Below are positions 1-7,899 of a stretch of DNA of 41,620 nucleotides, in pieces (the first letter of the stretch is position 1; every line of letters begins with the position of its first letter). Position numbers and translations under genes: made by a program. Below the pieces are notes generated by a model. It had not been told where the DNA came from. It worked only from the letters and a program-made list of their open reading frames with translations, and ran no database searches. Source of the stretch: an uncultured Lachnospiraceae bacterium (lineage in GTDB: Bacteria; Bacillota; Clostridia; Lachnospirales; Lachnospiraceae); NCBI GenBank assembly GCA_934408585.1, contig CAKRVA010000013.1, forward strand, positions 1 through 41,620, given 5' to 3'.

Positions 1-360
1 AGCGACAGAGGGTATAGTGAGCGGAAAAGTTCAAAAACTACCCAGCGACGCGAGCGATGGAGGGTATAGCGGATGGAAAAGTGCGAAAACCACCCAGCGA
101 AGCGAGCACCGGAGGGTATAGCGAGCGAAAAAGTGCGAAAACAACCCAGCGGAGCGAGTGACAGAGGGTATAGCTAGCGAAAATGTTCAAAACAACCCAG
201 CGAAGCGAGCGAAGGAGGGTATAGCGGATGGAAAAGTTCGAAAACTACCCAGCGACGCGAGCGATGGAGGGTATAGCGAGCGAAAAGTCCGAAAACAACC
301 CAGCGAAGCGAGCGGAGGAGGGTATAGGGAGCGGAGAGTCCGAAATATACCGGCGCAAGC
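1..360. repeat. Family A tandem array (51-52 bp unit, GGGTATA), left end cut by window
   Basis: About seven head-to-tail copies of a 51-52 bp unit. The CCCAGCG landmark recurs at 41, 93, 145, 196, 248 and 299, with a degenerate last copy near 350. Each unit contains an imperfect inverted repeat, ACCC-N18-GGGT, followed by ATAG and an A-rich stretch. The whole unit is conserved, so this is not a repeat/unique-spacer design. No convincing gene lies in 1-401. A 70-codon open frame at 158-370 is only a translation of the repeats. The same family recurs at 28770-29135. Function is unknown. Confidence 0.9.
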
Positions 361-401
361 AGTAAACTAAGCAGTTAGATTAGAAAATATGGAGAAAAAC
401 A

Positions 402-1955
402 ATGAAGAAAGAAAAGCTTTTCTTTTATACAACAGCAATTCTTGGCGTAGTAGCAATGATAGGAGGTATTTTTGTTCTTTGTGCGGAACAGAAGGAAAGA
501 AAGGAAAGAGCGATGTGGGAAGATGCGAAGGTAGTTTTATATGATGGACCAAAGTCACTTCGTGATGCAACACCGGAGGACTTGGAAAATGCTTCAGAAA
601 ACGGAAGAGATTTTTCCTTGCTTCATTGTACAGATACAACAATTACGGTAAATGGGGAAGAATGTTATGTGTATGATACGAATGTAAATCATACAAGACA
701 GTGGGTAAGTAATTATTGTCCGCCAATTTCCAGAACACCGATGGCTTATTTTGATTTTGAGGGCAGGGCAAAAATAACGGTAACATTAAACGACCGTGAG
801 CTTGAGGACGTCAGCGTTTTACCTTCTGCTTATGGGATAGTTCCTGAGGTGGACAAAGAAAAAAATACCGTTTCTTTTGTGATTGAAAAACCGGATGCTT
901 ACACATTGCAGTTTAATCATTCTCCGGAGCGGGCAGTACATATTTTTGCCAATTCATTGGAAACAGATATTCCGGATTTTAATGACCCCAACGTGATTGT
1001 CATTGAACCGGGAGAATGGAATGTAGATTCCATAATGTTGAAAAAAGGACAGACATTATATTTGTCCGGTGGAAGCGTAGTCCATGGAATTGTGAATGCA
1101 AATTTTGAAAAAGACATTAAGGTCTGCGGACGTGGCATTCTCGATGGCTCCCAATATGAGGGATGGAAAGGAACGGATGCACACATTCCGTTGAAATTTG
1201 ACCATTGCAGTAATATTGTGATTCAGGACATTATCGTATTAAATTCCAATGCATGGGTATGTCAGGCGTATGATTCTACGGATGGTGTCATTGATGGATT
1301 GAAAATTATTTCTCCAAGACCAAATGGGGATGGAATCACGTTGCAGTCATGCCAAAACTATGAAGTGAAAAACTGTTTTGTAAGGTCATGGGACGATTCA
1401 CTTGTTGTCAAAAACTATGACCAGAATACGGAAAATGTTCATTTTTCAAATATCCAGTTGTGGACAGATCTGGCACAGTCCATGGAAATAGGTTATGAAA
1501 CAAATAAAGGAAATAAACCGGATGCAGCGATTTCGAATGTGTCTTTTGAAAATATTACGGTACTGAATAATTTTCATAAGCCTGTGATATCCGTTCATAA
1601 TGGAGATGATGCGAAAATATCGAACATTCTTTTTAAAGATATTGTGGTGGAACATGAAGAAATCGGAAGTGGCGATGGAAGCGAAATGCCATATCTGATT
1701 GATATTAACATTATGCAAAACAGTAACTGGTCAACAACTGTGGAACGTGGAACCGTTGATGCAGTAAGTATCGAAAATGTAAGCTTCAAATCAGGAACAG
1801 AAAATAAGATTCGGATACAAGGATATGATGCGGAGCATAAAGTAACCAATATTCGTATAAAAGATTTGAATCTGTTTGGAAAAAAGGTGTCATCATTGGA
1901 AAATTCGTTGTTTGAAATAGACGATGCGACAACCGAAAACATCATATTAGAATAA
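402..1955 (+). CDS. Membrane-anchored GH28-like (polygalacturonase-type) parallel beta-helix protein
   Basis: The 517-aa product has an N-terminal hydrophobic segment (about residues 6-27) that should act as an uncleaved anchor or signal peptide; the Cys at 27 does not sit in a good lipobox. Residues about 80-190 form a small beta-rich domain. From about 195 to the end there are repeated I-x-N-V-x-F-x-N-I coils typical of a right-handed beta-helix. The GH28-type acidic motifs are recognisable as NGDG (308-311) and WDDS (330-333). The GHG histidine motif and the RIK motif of classical polygalacturonases are not seen, so substrate and even catalysis are uncertain. The start is supported by TGGAG upstream of ATG 402. 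It is followed closely by a CBM32-like gene, suggesting an extracellular glycan-processing pair. Pectin or a related polysaccharide is a guess from the family. Confidence 0.75.
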   Translation: MKKEKLFFYTTAILGVVAMIGGIFVLCAEQKERKERAMWEDAKVVLYDGPKSLRDATPEDLENASENGRDFSLLHCTDTTITVNGEECYVYDTNVNHTRQWVSNYCPPISRTPMAYFDFEGRAKITVTLNDRELEDVSVLPSAYGIVPEVDKEKNTVSFVIEKPDAYTLQFNHSPERAVHIFANSLETDIPDFNDPNVIVIEPGEWNVDSIMLKKGQTLYLSGGSVVHGIVNANFEKDIKVCGRGILDGSQYEGWKGTDAHIPLKFDHCSNIVIQDIIVLNSNAWVCQAYDSTDGVIDGLKIISPRPNGDGITLQSCQNYEVKNCFVRSWDDSLVVKNYDQNTENVHFSNIQLWTDLAQSMEIGYETNKGNKPDAAISNVSFENITVLNNFHKPVISVHNGDDAKISNILFKDIVVEHEEIGSGDGSEMPYLIDINIMQNSNWSTTVERGTVDAVSIENVSFKSGTENKIRIQGYDAEHKVTNIRIKDLNLFGKKVSSLENSLFEIDDATTENIILE

Positions 1956-1981
1956 ATGATAAAATGAGCAGGACATATAAT

Positions 1982-2623
1982 ATGAAAGAAATAGGAAGAT
2001 TCAGTAAAACAAAAAAATTAATTTGTCTTTTACCACTTATAACAGCCTGTGTTCTTTGGGGAGTGGTGTGGTATCTGTATCAATCCATGCCGGAGAGTGG
2101 CAATGGAACGGTTGTAACGATGGAAAATTCAGCCAGTGATGTGGCAATGGAACATCCACAATTTATAAAAAAGCCATATGAACCAGTAATTCCGGAGGGA
2201 GTAAATATTGCACCGGACGGAAAAATTGATGCCAGCAGTTTTCAGGAAACTTATGTGCCCAGAAAAGCCATTGACGGAAAAGTAAAAGGAATTTCCTACT
2301 GGGAAGGAGCCGAGGATACGTATCCGAATAAGCTGGTACTGACTTGGAAGGAAACGCATCATTGTCATGCAATCAAGGTTTGCTTGTGCCCGGATGCGGT
2401 CTGGGGAGAACGAACCCAGAAATTCTCGGTTGAAATCAGCAGGGACGGAGAAGTTTTTGAAGAACTGATTCCGGAAAAAGAGTATGTTTTTTCGCCGGAT
2501 ACAGGGAATGAAATAGTTCTTGAATTTCCGGAAGAAGAGGTGATGAGTGTACAGCTTGTTTTCACCGACAATACCGGAGCGTCGGGTGCCCAGGTGGCGG
2601 AATTTGAAGTATATGAAAAATGA
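1982..2623 (+). CDS. Membrane-anchored F5/8 type C (CBM32-like) domain protein
   Basis: From ATG 1982 the product has 213 aa. An upstream in-frame ATG at 1964 exists, but GAGCAGGA at 1966-1973 is correctly spaced for 1982. There is one N-terminal transmembrane segment (LICLLPLITACVLWGVVWY), then a linker, then a single discoidin/F5-8C-like beta-sandwich. Typical marks of that fold are the ASS...AIDG strand-loop near the domain start, the W-x-G following it, the F-S-V-E-I-S-x-D-G-E-F strand, and the closing strand with Q-V-A-E-F-E-V-Y. Such domains bind galactose/GalNAc-type glycans or other surfaces. No catalytic domain is present. It lies 26 bp after the GH28-like gene and is probably co-transcribed, so it may supply binding in trans. 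Confidence 0.7.
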   Translation: MKEIGRFSKTKKLICLLPLITACVLWGVVWYLYQSMPESGNGTVVTMENSASDVAMEHPQFIKKPYEPVIPEGVNIAPDGKIDASSFQETYVPRKAIDGKVKGISYWEGAEDTYPNKLVLTWKETHHCHAIKVCLCPDAVWGERTQKFSVEISRDGEVFEELIPEKEYVFSPDTGNEIVLEFPEEEVMSVQLVFTDNTGASGAQVAEFEVYEK

Positions 2624-2687
2624 GAAATTTTATGCATCTGATTGCTTGACGGGTAAAAAAGAATATGCTACGATTAATTTGATAATA

Positions 2688-2731
2688 AATGGTACTTTTT
2701 TACTATATTGGGAATAAAAGTACCATTTTTT
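2688..2731 (+). terminator. Rho-independent terminator after the GH28/CBM32 pair
   Basis: AATGGTACTTTT (2688-2699) pairs perfectly with AAAAGTACCATT (2716-2727), and the transcript continues into a T run to 2731. It separates the two-gene unit from the adhesin gene. Confidence 0.8.
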
Positions 2732-2743
2732 AAAACCGTTTAG

Positions 2744-2755
2744 TTTAACGTTAAA
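2744..2755. promoter_or_regulatory. Perfect 12-bp palindrome with central CG upstream of the adhesin
   Basis: TTTAACGTTAAA is its own reverse complement and lies 38 bp before the adhesin start, just after the preceding terminator. A palindrome with a central CG is the usual form of LacI-family operators. No regulator gene of that type is in the window, so the role is inferred. Confidence 0.4.
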
Positions 2756-2793
2756 CCTAGCAACTGTAAGTGTATGTGACAGGGAGGAAAATC

Positions 2794-5700
2794 ATGAAGA
2801 AGATTTCAAGACGAGTGAAACGATTACTTACCATTCTTTTAGTTGAAATTGTGATTGCAGTTAATGTATTAAGTGCATATGCATTTGAAGACAACAGTTT
2901 TACATACACGGACCAGGAAGTCCAGCTTATGCAGGCTGCGATTCAGGGAGAAAATACCGATACAGCTGATGAGGGTGAAAAACCGGTAGATGAGGGAAAA
3001 GACAGCGCAGGCGAAAACGGAGCGAACGGAACCGGAGATGAGGAAAAAGACAGCGCAGACGAAAATGATGTGAACGGAACCGGCAATGAGGAAAAAGACA
3101 GCGCAGATGAAAATGATGTGAACGGAACCGGTGATGAGGGAAAAGACAGCGCAGGCGAAAACGGAGCGAACGGAACCGGTGATGAAGGAAAAGACGGTAC
3201 AGAGGAAGCGGAAGATACAAAAGGCGCTTCCTATGATATTGCAGATTGGATAGATGATGTACAACTTTCTTATTGTAAGGATGGTATAGATGGTAGCTAT
3301 ATTCCCTATGATGCAAGTACAACTATTTATTCCGGATATGGATTAAAAGCAAACGTTGCTTTTAGTGTACCACAGGGAATTACGATTACAGATAAGGACC
3401 AGCTTGTTTTTACACTTCCGGATTTCCTGTCCGGTATTGTAGATGCAAAGGATGGAATTATTGTTGAAAAGGATAGCACGACGCCAATTGGAAAATATGA
3501 AATTATTTCGGAAGAAAATGGAGGAAAGCTTCTTCTTTCTTATGATAAGAGCTACTTTGAAAATGGTGGAAGCATCAGCTATGGTGCAGTGTCCTTTAAG
3601 GGACTGATGAATGTGACAGATGAAATTACCTCTGAGCGGGTAGAAACATTATATTTCGGTAACTGCCCGGTTACTGTCCGGTTAGCACCGCTGGATAGCC
3701 GAAAGGGAGGATTATCCATTTGGAAGACACACAAGACTGGTTCATCTCCGGAAATTGTTACTTATACCGTTATTGTAGCGGCACAGGAACAAAATGAAAC
3801 AGCATTGAAAGAGGTGGTTCTGAAGGATGCATTTACAAGTGGAAAGGAATATGTTTCACAAATTCAGATAGAACAATTTACTGCGAGCAAAGGAAATGTA
3901 ACTTTTGAGAGTGAACCATATATAAATGTAGCGGAAAAAACACTGAAATGGGAAATTGGAACCATGGAACCGGGAACGGAGGTTACATGTACTTATACAG
4001 TTACGTTTGGAACCGGAGAGCAGGCTTTGGCACAACCCAAGGGTTACATCGAAAATACAGCATCAGCATCTGCTGCAAATGCATGGGATGAAGTAAGAGC
4101 CAGCGATGAGTATCAGATGCCGGTGGATGTTGATTTGACAAAAAAAGTAATTTCCCAGAGATTCCAGGATTCGAGAACCGGAAAAAGTGTTACGGAGCAA
4201 TACAATTATGAAGAACATTCGGCTCTTTATGAGATAACAGTAACAAATAAGAATTCGGAGTTTCCGGCATTTCTGGATAAGCTGGTGGATTCCTTTGGTG
4301 AAAGAGAAAAAGATATCATTGCAGCGTATGAAGATTTTGAAATCAGTGGAGGAAGCTCGGATGTTCCAGTGACCGATACTGCCAATGGAAAAATTATTTG
4401 GAAAAATGTCAGCGTACCGGCAGGTGGAAAAGCTACTATCCGATATAAAGTTTATTTTGCAGATTACCGGAATGGAAATGCGGATGGGAAAAAGGATATA
4501 TACACCTTTGAAAACTATAATGCAAACAATACGGTTGATAACTGGATAAATGCATATGTGGGCGACAAGAGTGTTTGCCAGAGCTTTGCAGAATTAAAAA
4601 TCCAGCGTGATATGATAAAAAAATCAGCAACACCGCAGACAAATTCCATCCGTTTTTATGTATATATCAATGCAGAAAAAAATTATGATTTGTATGATTT
4701 TACAGGATGGACCATTACAGACAAGTATGAGAGCACAAGTTTTGACCGGGAAGAGTGGGAGATGGTACCCGGTTCGTTTAAAATTTATTATGCAGATTCC
4801 AATCGGTCGTTAGCACAATGTACTGAATTAAAGGATACCACGGGGGTTACATATCAGGACGATGGTTTTTCCTGGCAGGTTCCGCAAGCGTGTGGGAAAA
4901 AATATATGGTCCTATCTTATGAGGTGAGGCCGAACACAGGACTGACCCCCGGAGAGACGATAGGCTGTTGGAATAAGGCAAGAATTTCTGCAGGAGACAG
5001 ATTTTTCGAGGCAGAGGCTGGCAGTTCAATCAAAGGTGCTCCGGCGTATGTCAAAAAAGAGTGTACCTCATACAATGATTCAGAGCTTTTCTGGAAGTGC
5101 AGCATCAGTAGTAACAGCAGCTTTATACAGAATGGATATCATTTCGTAGATTACATGTATACCAACAATGGACATGGAAAAACAGGAGATGATCATTATC
5201 TGGACACACAGGATATGGATTTGCAGATTATTGCGGATGGAAAGGTCCTGCCGGAGGGAAAAGATACCTGGACATTGCAGATACCGGATACTTATGGCGA
5301 TTTTGGAATTTATTTTCATAATGCTACCCCATATAAGAGCGTTGAAATTACTTACAAAACCAAAATGAAGAAACAGTCGGATATTTATGCGTACAATGAA
5401 TTTTACCTGTATGCAAGGGGATCAAATGGTCTTGTGGGAAAAGCTTCGGACAGTGTGAAATTTAAACGTACCCATAAAAGTGATGTCTGCAAACAGTATA
5501 AAGGATTTGATGAATCTGCCGGAACTATGGAATGGTGGATTGGGATTAATAAGTGTGGAGAAATGTCCGGTAAGGTTGAACTGAAAGAAATTCTGCCGGA
5601 TGGACAGACCTTCGAAAGTGCATCCATTCTGAAAGTAGGCGGCGGATATGGAGAAGATGCTGATAAAGTAACAGTTACACAGCTATCCAGTGAATCCGGT

Positions 5701-7110
5701 CAGGTAAACTTATCTGTGGATGGAATCAAAAGCGGAAGTACCGGTATGTGGGTAAATGGCAAGTATGTCAGAGACGTAATGATGGTATGGGTAAAGGTTA
5801 CAACAAAACTGACGCCGGAACAGATGAGTTTGTATGGATTTGGAAAGAAATTGGAATATACTAACCGGGTTATTCTGAGAGATGATACGGATAACCCTGT
5901 GCTTGAAGCAACTGCTACCGGAAGAATTCAGACAAAGTCAATGACCAAGGAAGGAATATATGCGGATGGATTTGCATCCTATACCGTAGACATTAATCCT
6001 TCCGGAGCAGACCTTTTGCCGGGAGAAGATAAAATAACTTTGACCGATGAGATGGACGAACGGATGGTACTATATCCGGAAACCATAAAGCTCGTAGATG
6101 AATCGGGAACAACAGTTAATTACGATTTGAAGATGATTTCTCCGAATCAGTTTGAAATTACCGTACCGGATAACAAACATCTGACACTTACTTATGACTG
6201 TTATGTAAAAGGTCAGGTCGGCGAGGTTTACGCTGCAGTAAGTAATACCATATCCTACAAAGGGTATACGACAACTCCGGGAGAAACACATACCTTTAAG
6301 AATCTGCGCATCCAGAGGTGTGCATCGTATGCAGGTGGCTACAACATCTTTTTGAAAAAGATGGGTAGTGATGGAGAACTGCTAAGTGATGCACAATTCC
6401 AGATTTACTATTATGTTGGAGATGAGAGAATTCCGGATAAAATGATTACGACTGATGCGAATGGAGAGGCAGTAATTCCGGTTAATTTCGCCGAAAACGA
6501 TACAAAAGCAAAAAAATATGCTTATCAGGAAATCAAAGCACCAACAGGGTATGTACTGGATAATGAGATATATGAATTTTATGTTTCGGCACCGAAAGGC
6601 ACATCCGGAAATGGGCAGCAGTCAGGAAATGTTTATCAGCTCGGAAGTGAACTGTTAGTTCTGAATGAGAAAAAGATTCCGGAGCCAACGGCAACACCGA
6701 CATTGAAACCAACAGAGAATCCAACCGAAACACCGGAGCCATCTCCGACAGCAACTGTTCTGCCAACAGCGACGCCGTCAATGACACCATCGTCAACCGC
6801 AACGCCGGGACAGGGAGAGGTGCCACAGACACCACCGGGACCTGGACAGGAGGAACAGACACAACTTCTTCCAGAGGAAGAATTACCGGTAGTGGGAGAA
6901 TCACAGGTGTTAGGGGCATTCCGCATTAAGGGAAACGGGGCTGTGCTGGGAGCACGAAGAGGACTGGACTATGCAGTACTTGGAAAAAGAAGAAGACCTT
7001 CCACCGGTGACAGTACAGCACTTCTGTTTTGGTTAATCCTATTGGGAGGAGCGACCATAACAGCAGGAACATCTATTGTGAGGTGGAAAGCAGAATCTAA
7101 GAAAAAATAA
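2794..7110 (+). CDS. Large sortase-anchored surface adhesin with acidic repeats and a CnaB/SpaA-like domain
   Basis: ATG 2794 is preceded by AGGGAGGA and gives 1438 aa; a GTG eight codons earlier has no comparable site. Order of parts: signal peptide (about 1-30, ending SAYA); four 16-residue acidic repeats (66-129); a long series of beta-sandwich modules (about 145-1170) with conjugal/DUF11-like strands such as ENTASA and GTEVTCTYTVTF; one CnaB/SpaA prealbumin-like domain (about 1182-1270) with DAQFQIYY, TTDANGEA and YQEIKAPTGYVLD; a Pro/Thr stalk (about 1296-1360); three VLGxxR motifs; the sorting motif PSTGD (1402-1406); a transmembrane helix; and a Lys-rich tail. It is therefore a covalently wall-attached adhesin. 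The motif has Arg in place of the Leu of LPxTG. No sortase gene is in the window. Confidence 0.85.
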   Translation: MKKISRRVKRLLTILLVEIVIAVNVLSAYAFEDNSFTYTDQEVQLMQAAIQGENTDTADEGEKPVDEGKDSAGENGANGTGDEEKDSADENDVNGTGNEEKDSADENDVNGTGDEGKDSAGENGANGTGDEGKDGTEEAEDTKGASYDIADWIDDVQLSYCKDGIDGSYIPYDASTTIYSGYGLKANVAFSVPQGITITDKDQLVFTLPDFLSGIVDAKDGIIVEKDSTTPIGKYEIISEENGGKLLLSYDKSYFENGGSISYGAVSFKGLMNVTDEITSERVETLYFGNCPVTVRLAPLDSRKGGLSIWKTHKTGSSPEIVTYTVIVAAQEQNETALKEVVLKDAFTSGKEYVSQIQIEQFTASKGNVTFESEPYINVAEKTLKWEIGTMEPGTEVTCTYTVTFGTGEQALAQPKGYIENTASASAANAWDEVRASDEYQMPVDVDLTKKVISQRFQDSRTGKSVTEQYNYEEHSALYEITVTNKNSEFPAFLDKLVDSFGEREKDIIAAYEDFEISGGSSDVPVTDTANGKIIWKNVSVPAGGKATIRYKVYFADYRNGNADGKKDIYTFENYNANNTVDNWINAYVGDKSVCQSFAELKIQRDMIKKSATPQTNSIRFYVYINAEKNYDLYDFTGWTITDKYESTSFDREEWEMVPGSFKIYYADSNRSLAQCTELKDTTGVTYQDDGFSWQVPQACGKKYMVLSYEVRPNTGLTPGETIGCWNKARISAGDRFFEAEAGSSIKGAPAYVKKECTSYNDSELFWKCSISSNSSFIQNGYHFVDYMYTNNGHGKTGDDHYLDTQDMDLQIIADGKVLPEGKDTWTLQIPDTYGDFGIYFHNATPYKSVEITYKTKMKKQSDIYAYNEFYLYARGSNGLVGKASDSVKFKRTHKSDVCKQYKGFDESAGTMEWWIGINKCGEMSGKVELKEILPDGQTFESASILKVGGGYGEDADKVTVTQLSSESGQVNLSVDGIKSGSTGMWVNGKYVRDVMMVWVKVTTKLTPEQMSLYGFGKKLEYTNRVILRDDTDNPVLEATATGRIQTKSMTKEGIYADGFASYTVDINPSGADLLPGEDKITLTDEMDERMVLYPETIKLVDESGTTVNYDLKMISPNQFEITVPDNKHLTLTYDCYVKGQVGEVYAAVSNTISYKGYTTTPGETHTFKNLRIQRCASYAGGYNIFLKKMGSDGELLSDAQFQIYYYVGDERIPDKMITTDANGEAVIPVNFAENDTKAKKYAYQEIKAPTGYVLDNEIYEFYVSAPKGTSGNGQQSGNVYQLGSELLVLNEKKIPEPTATPTLKPTENPTETPEPSPTATVLPTATPSMTPSSTATPGQGEVPQTPPGPGQEEQTQLLPEEELPVVGESQVLGAFRIKGNGAVLGARRGLDYAVLGKRRRPSTGDSTALLFWLILLGGATITAGTSIVRWKAESKKK
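2989..3180 (+). repeat. Four in-frame 48-bp repeats in the adhesin
   Basis: Units start at 2989, 3037, 3085 and 3133, with a partial fifth at 3181. Each encodes 16 residues of the form DEGKDSAGENGANGTG or DEEKDSADENDVNGTG. Copies 1 and 4 encode the same peptide and copies 2 and 3 are nearly the same. The stretch is likely length-variable between strains. Confidence 0.9.
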
Positions 7111-7115
7111 AAATT

Positions 7116-7154
7116 AAGCTGGTGCACTTATGAAAATGAGTGCCCAGCTTTTTT
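7116..7154 (+). terminator. Terminator of the adhesin gene
   Basis: AAGCTGG-T-GCACT pairs with AGTGC-CCAGCTT around a loop of about ten bases, and a run of six T follows immediately. Confidence 0.85.
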
Positions 7155-7176
7155 AGTATTTTTTTAGAAAAAAGTA

Positions 7177-7204
7177 TTGACAAAACATGATTGAGTGATA
7201 TTAT
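7177..7204 (+). promoter_or_regulatory. Promoter of the metal-resistance operon
   Basis: A perfect -35 TTGACA (7177-7182) and a -10 TATTAT (7199-7204) are separated by 16 bp. The operator begins four bases later, so a bound repressor would cover the transcription start. Confidence 0.75.
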
Positions 7205-7207
7205 GAA

Positions 7208-7229
7208 CATATGAACAGTCATTCATATG
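7208..7229. promoter_or_regulatory. ArsR/SmtB-type operator
   Basis: CATATGAA and TTCATATG form a perfect 8-bp inverted repeat around a 6-bp spacer. This matches the imperfect ATATGAA-type palindromes bound by SmtB, CzrA and CadC. It sits between the -10 box and the sensor gene, which points to autoregulation. Confidence 0.8.
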
Positions 7230-7247
7230 TAAAGCGCGAAAGGAGAA

Positions 7248-7625
7248 ATGGACAGACACATGAAGCAGGTAGATGATAATGTTGAACAGTGCAGTTTTAT
7301 CCATGTACACGAGGAACTGGTGAAAAAAGTGAATGATACGATACCTGATGAAGAAAGCCTGTATGATTTGGCGGACTTCTTTAAGGTGTTTGCAGATTCC
7401 ACCAGAATCAAAATTTTATATGTGCTGCTTTGCGCAGAGGTATGTGTATGTGATCTGGCACAGATACTTGACATGAATCAGTCAGCAATTTCTCATCAAT
7501 TGCGTACCTTAAAGCAGATGGATCTGGTAAGAAGCCGGAGAGATGGCAAGACCGTTTTCTATTCTCTGGCAGATGACCATATCAAATCCATTCTGAGTCA
7601 GGGAATGGAACATATTAATGAATAG
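7248..7625 (+). CDS. ArsR/SmtB-family metal-sensing repressor
   Basis: The 125-aa winged-helix repressor should release DNA when metal binds. The helix-turn-helix spans about 66-92 (CVCDLAQIL...SAISHQLRTLK). Two classical metal sites are visible together: the alpha3N thiolates C66 and C68, with C15 as a possible extra ligand in the N-terminal arm, and the alpha5 site in the pattern DxH-x10-H-x2-E (D109, H111, H122, E125), which is the SmtB/ZiaR pattern. The target is therefore likely Zn plus Cd/Pb rather than arsenite. AAGGAG precedes ATG 7248; a second ATG at 7260 is less likely. It heads an operon with a metallochaperone and a P-type ATPase. Confidence 0.88.
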   Translation: MDRHMKQVDDNVEQCSFIHVHEELVKKVNDTIPDEESLYDLADFFKVFADSTRIKILYVLLCAEVCVCDLAQILDMNQSAISHQLRTLKQMDLVRSRRDGKTVFYSLADDHIKSILSQGMEHINE

Positions 7626-7659
7626 CAAATAACAAAAAAAGAAAGGATGGAGAGTCATT

Positions 7660-7881
7660 ATGAAAAAAACATACGTATTAGAGGATTTGGATTGTGCACA
7701 TTGCGCTGCAAAAATTGAAGAAGAGGTTGGAAAGCTTCCCGGAGTAAGTGAAAGCACATGTACATTATTAACACAGAAGCTGGTAATCGAAGTTGCAGAT
7801 GATCAGGCAGCAAATATTACAGCCGAAGTTAAGAAAGTAGTTAAGAAATTTGAACCGGATGTTGAAGTAATTGAGAAATAA
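7660..7881 (+). CDS. Stand-alone heavy-metal-associated (HMA) domain protein
   Basis: The 73-aa protein consists of one ferredoxin-like HMA domain. The metal loop is DLDCAHC, with C12 and C15 as the two ligands and an Asp in the position where copper chaperones usually carry Met (GMxCxxC); the acidic residue favours Zn/Cd. The next gene encodes a P1B-ATPase that lacks its own N-terminal HMA domain, so this protein most likely acts as its detached metal-binding domain or chaperone. A purine-rich GAAAGGATGGAG lies before the ATG. Confidence 0.88.
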   Translation: MKKTYVLEDLDCAHCAAKIEEEVGKLPGVSESTCTLLTQKLVIEVADDQAANITAEVKKVVKKFEPDVEVIEK

Positions 7882-7899
7882 ATCCGGGCGGAGGCGCTT

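Noticed and set aside
1..360. CRISPR array
   Set aside because: The full 51-52 bp unit is repeated with scattered substitutions; there is no constant repeat alternating with unique spacers, and no cas genes are present. The same holds for 28770-29135 and 41111-41410.
158..370. 70-codon open frame on the plus strand
   Set aside because: It is a translation of family A repeats with no ribosome binding site.
2646..2669. Promoter with TTGACG and TATGCT after the CBM32 gene
   Set aside because: The spacing is only 12 bp, and the terminator at 2688 would stop any transcript before the adhesin gene.
2869..3322. Two overlapping minus-strand frames of 131 codons
   Set aside because: They are antisense translations of the adhesin's acidic repeats, giving repetitive His/Phe/Arg-rich peptides.
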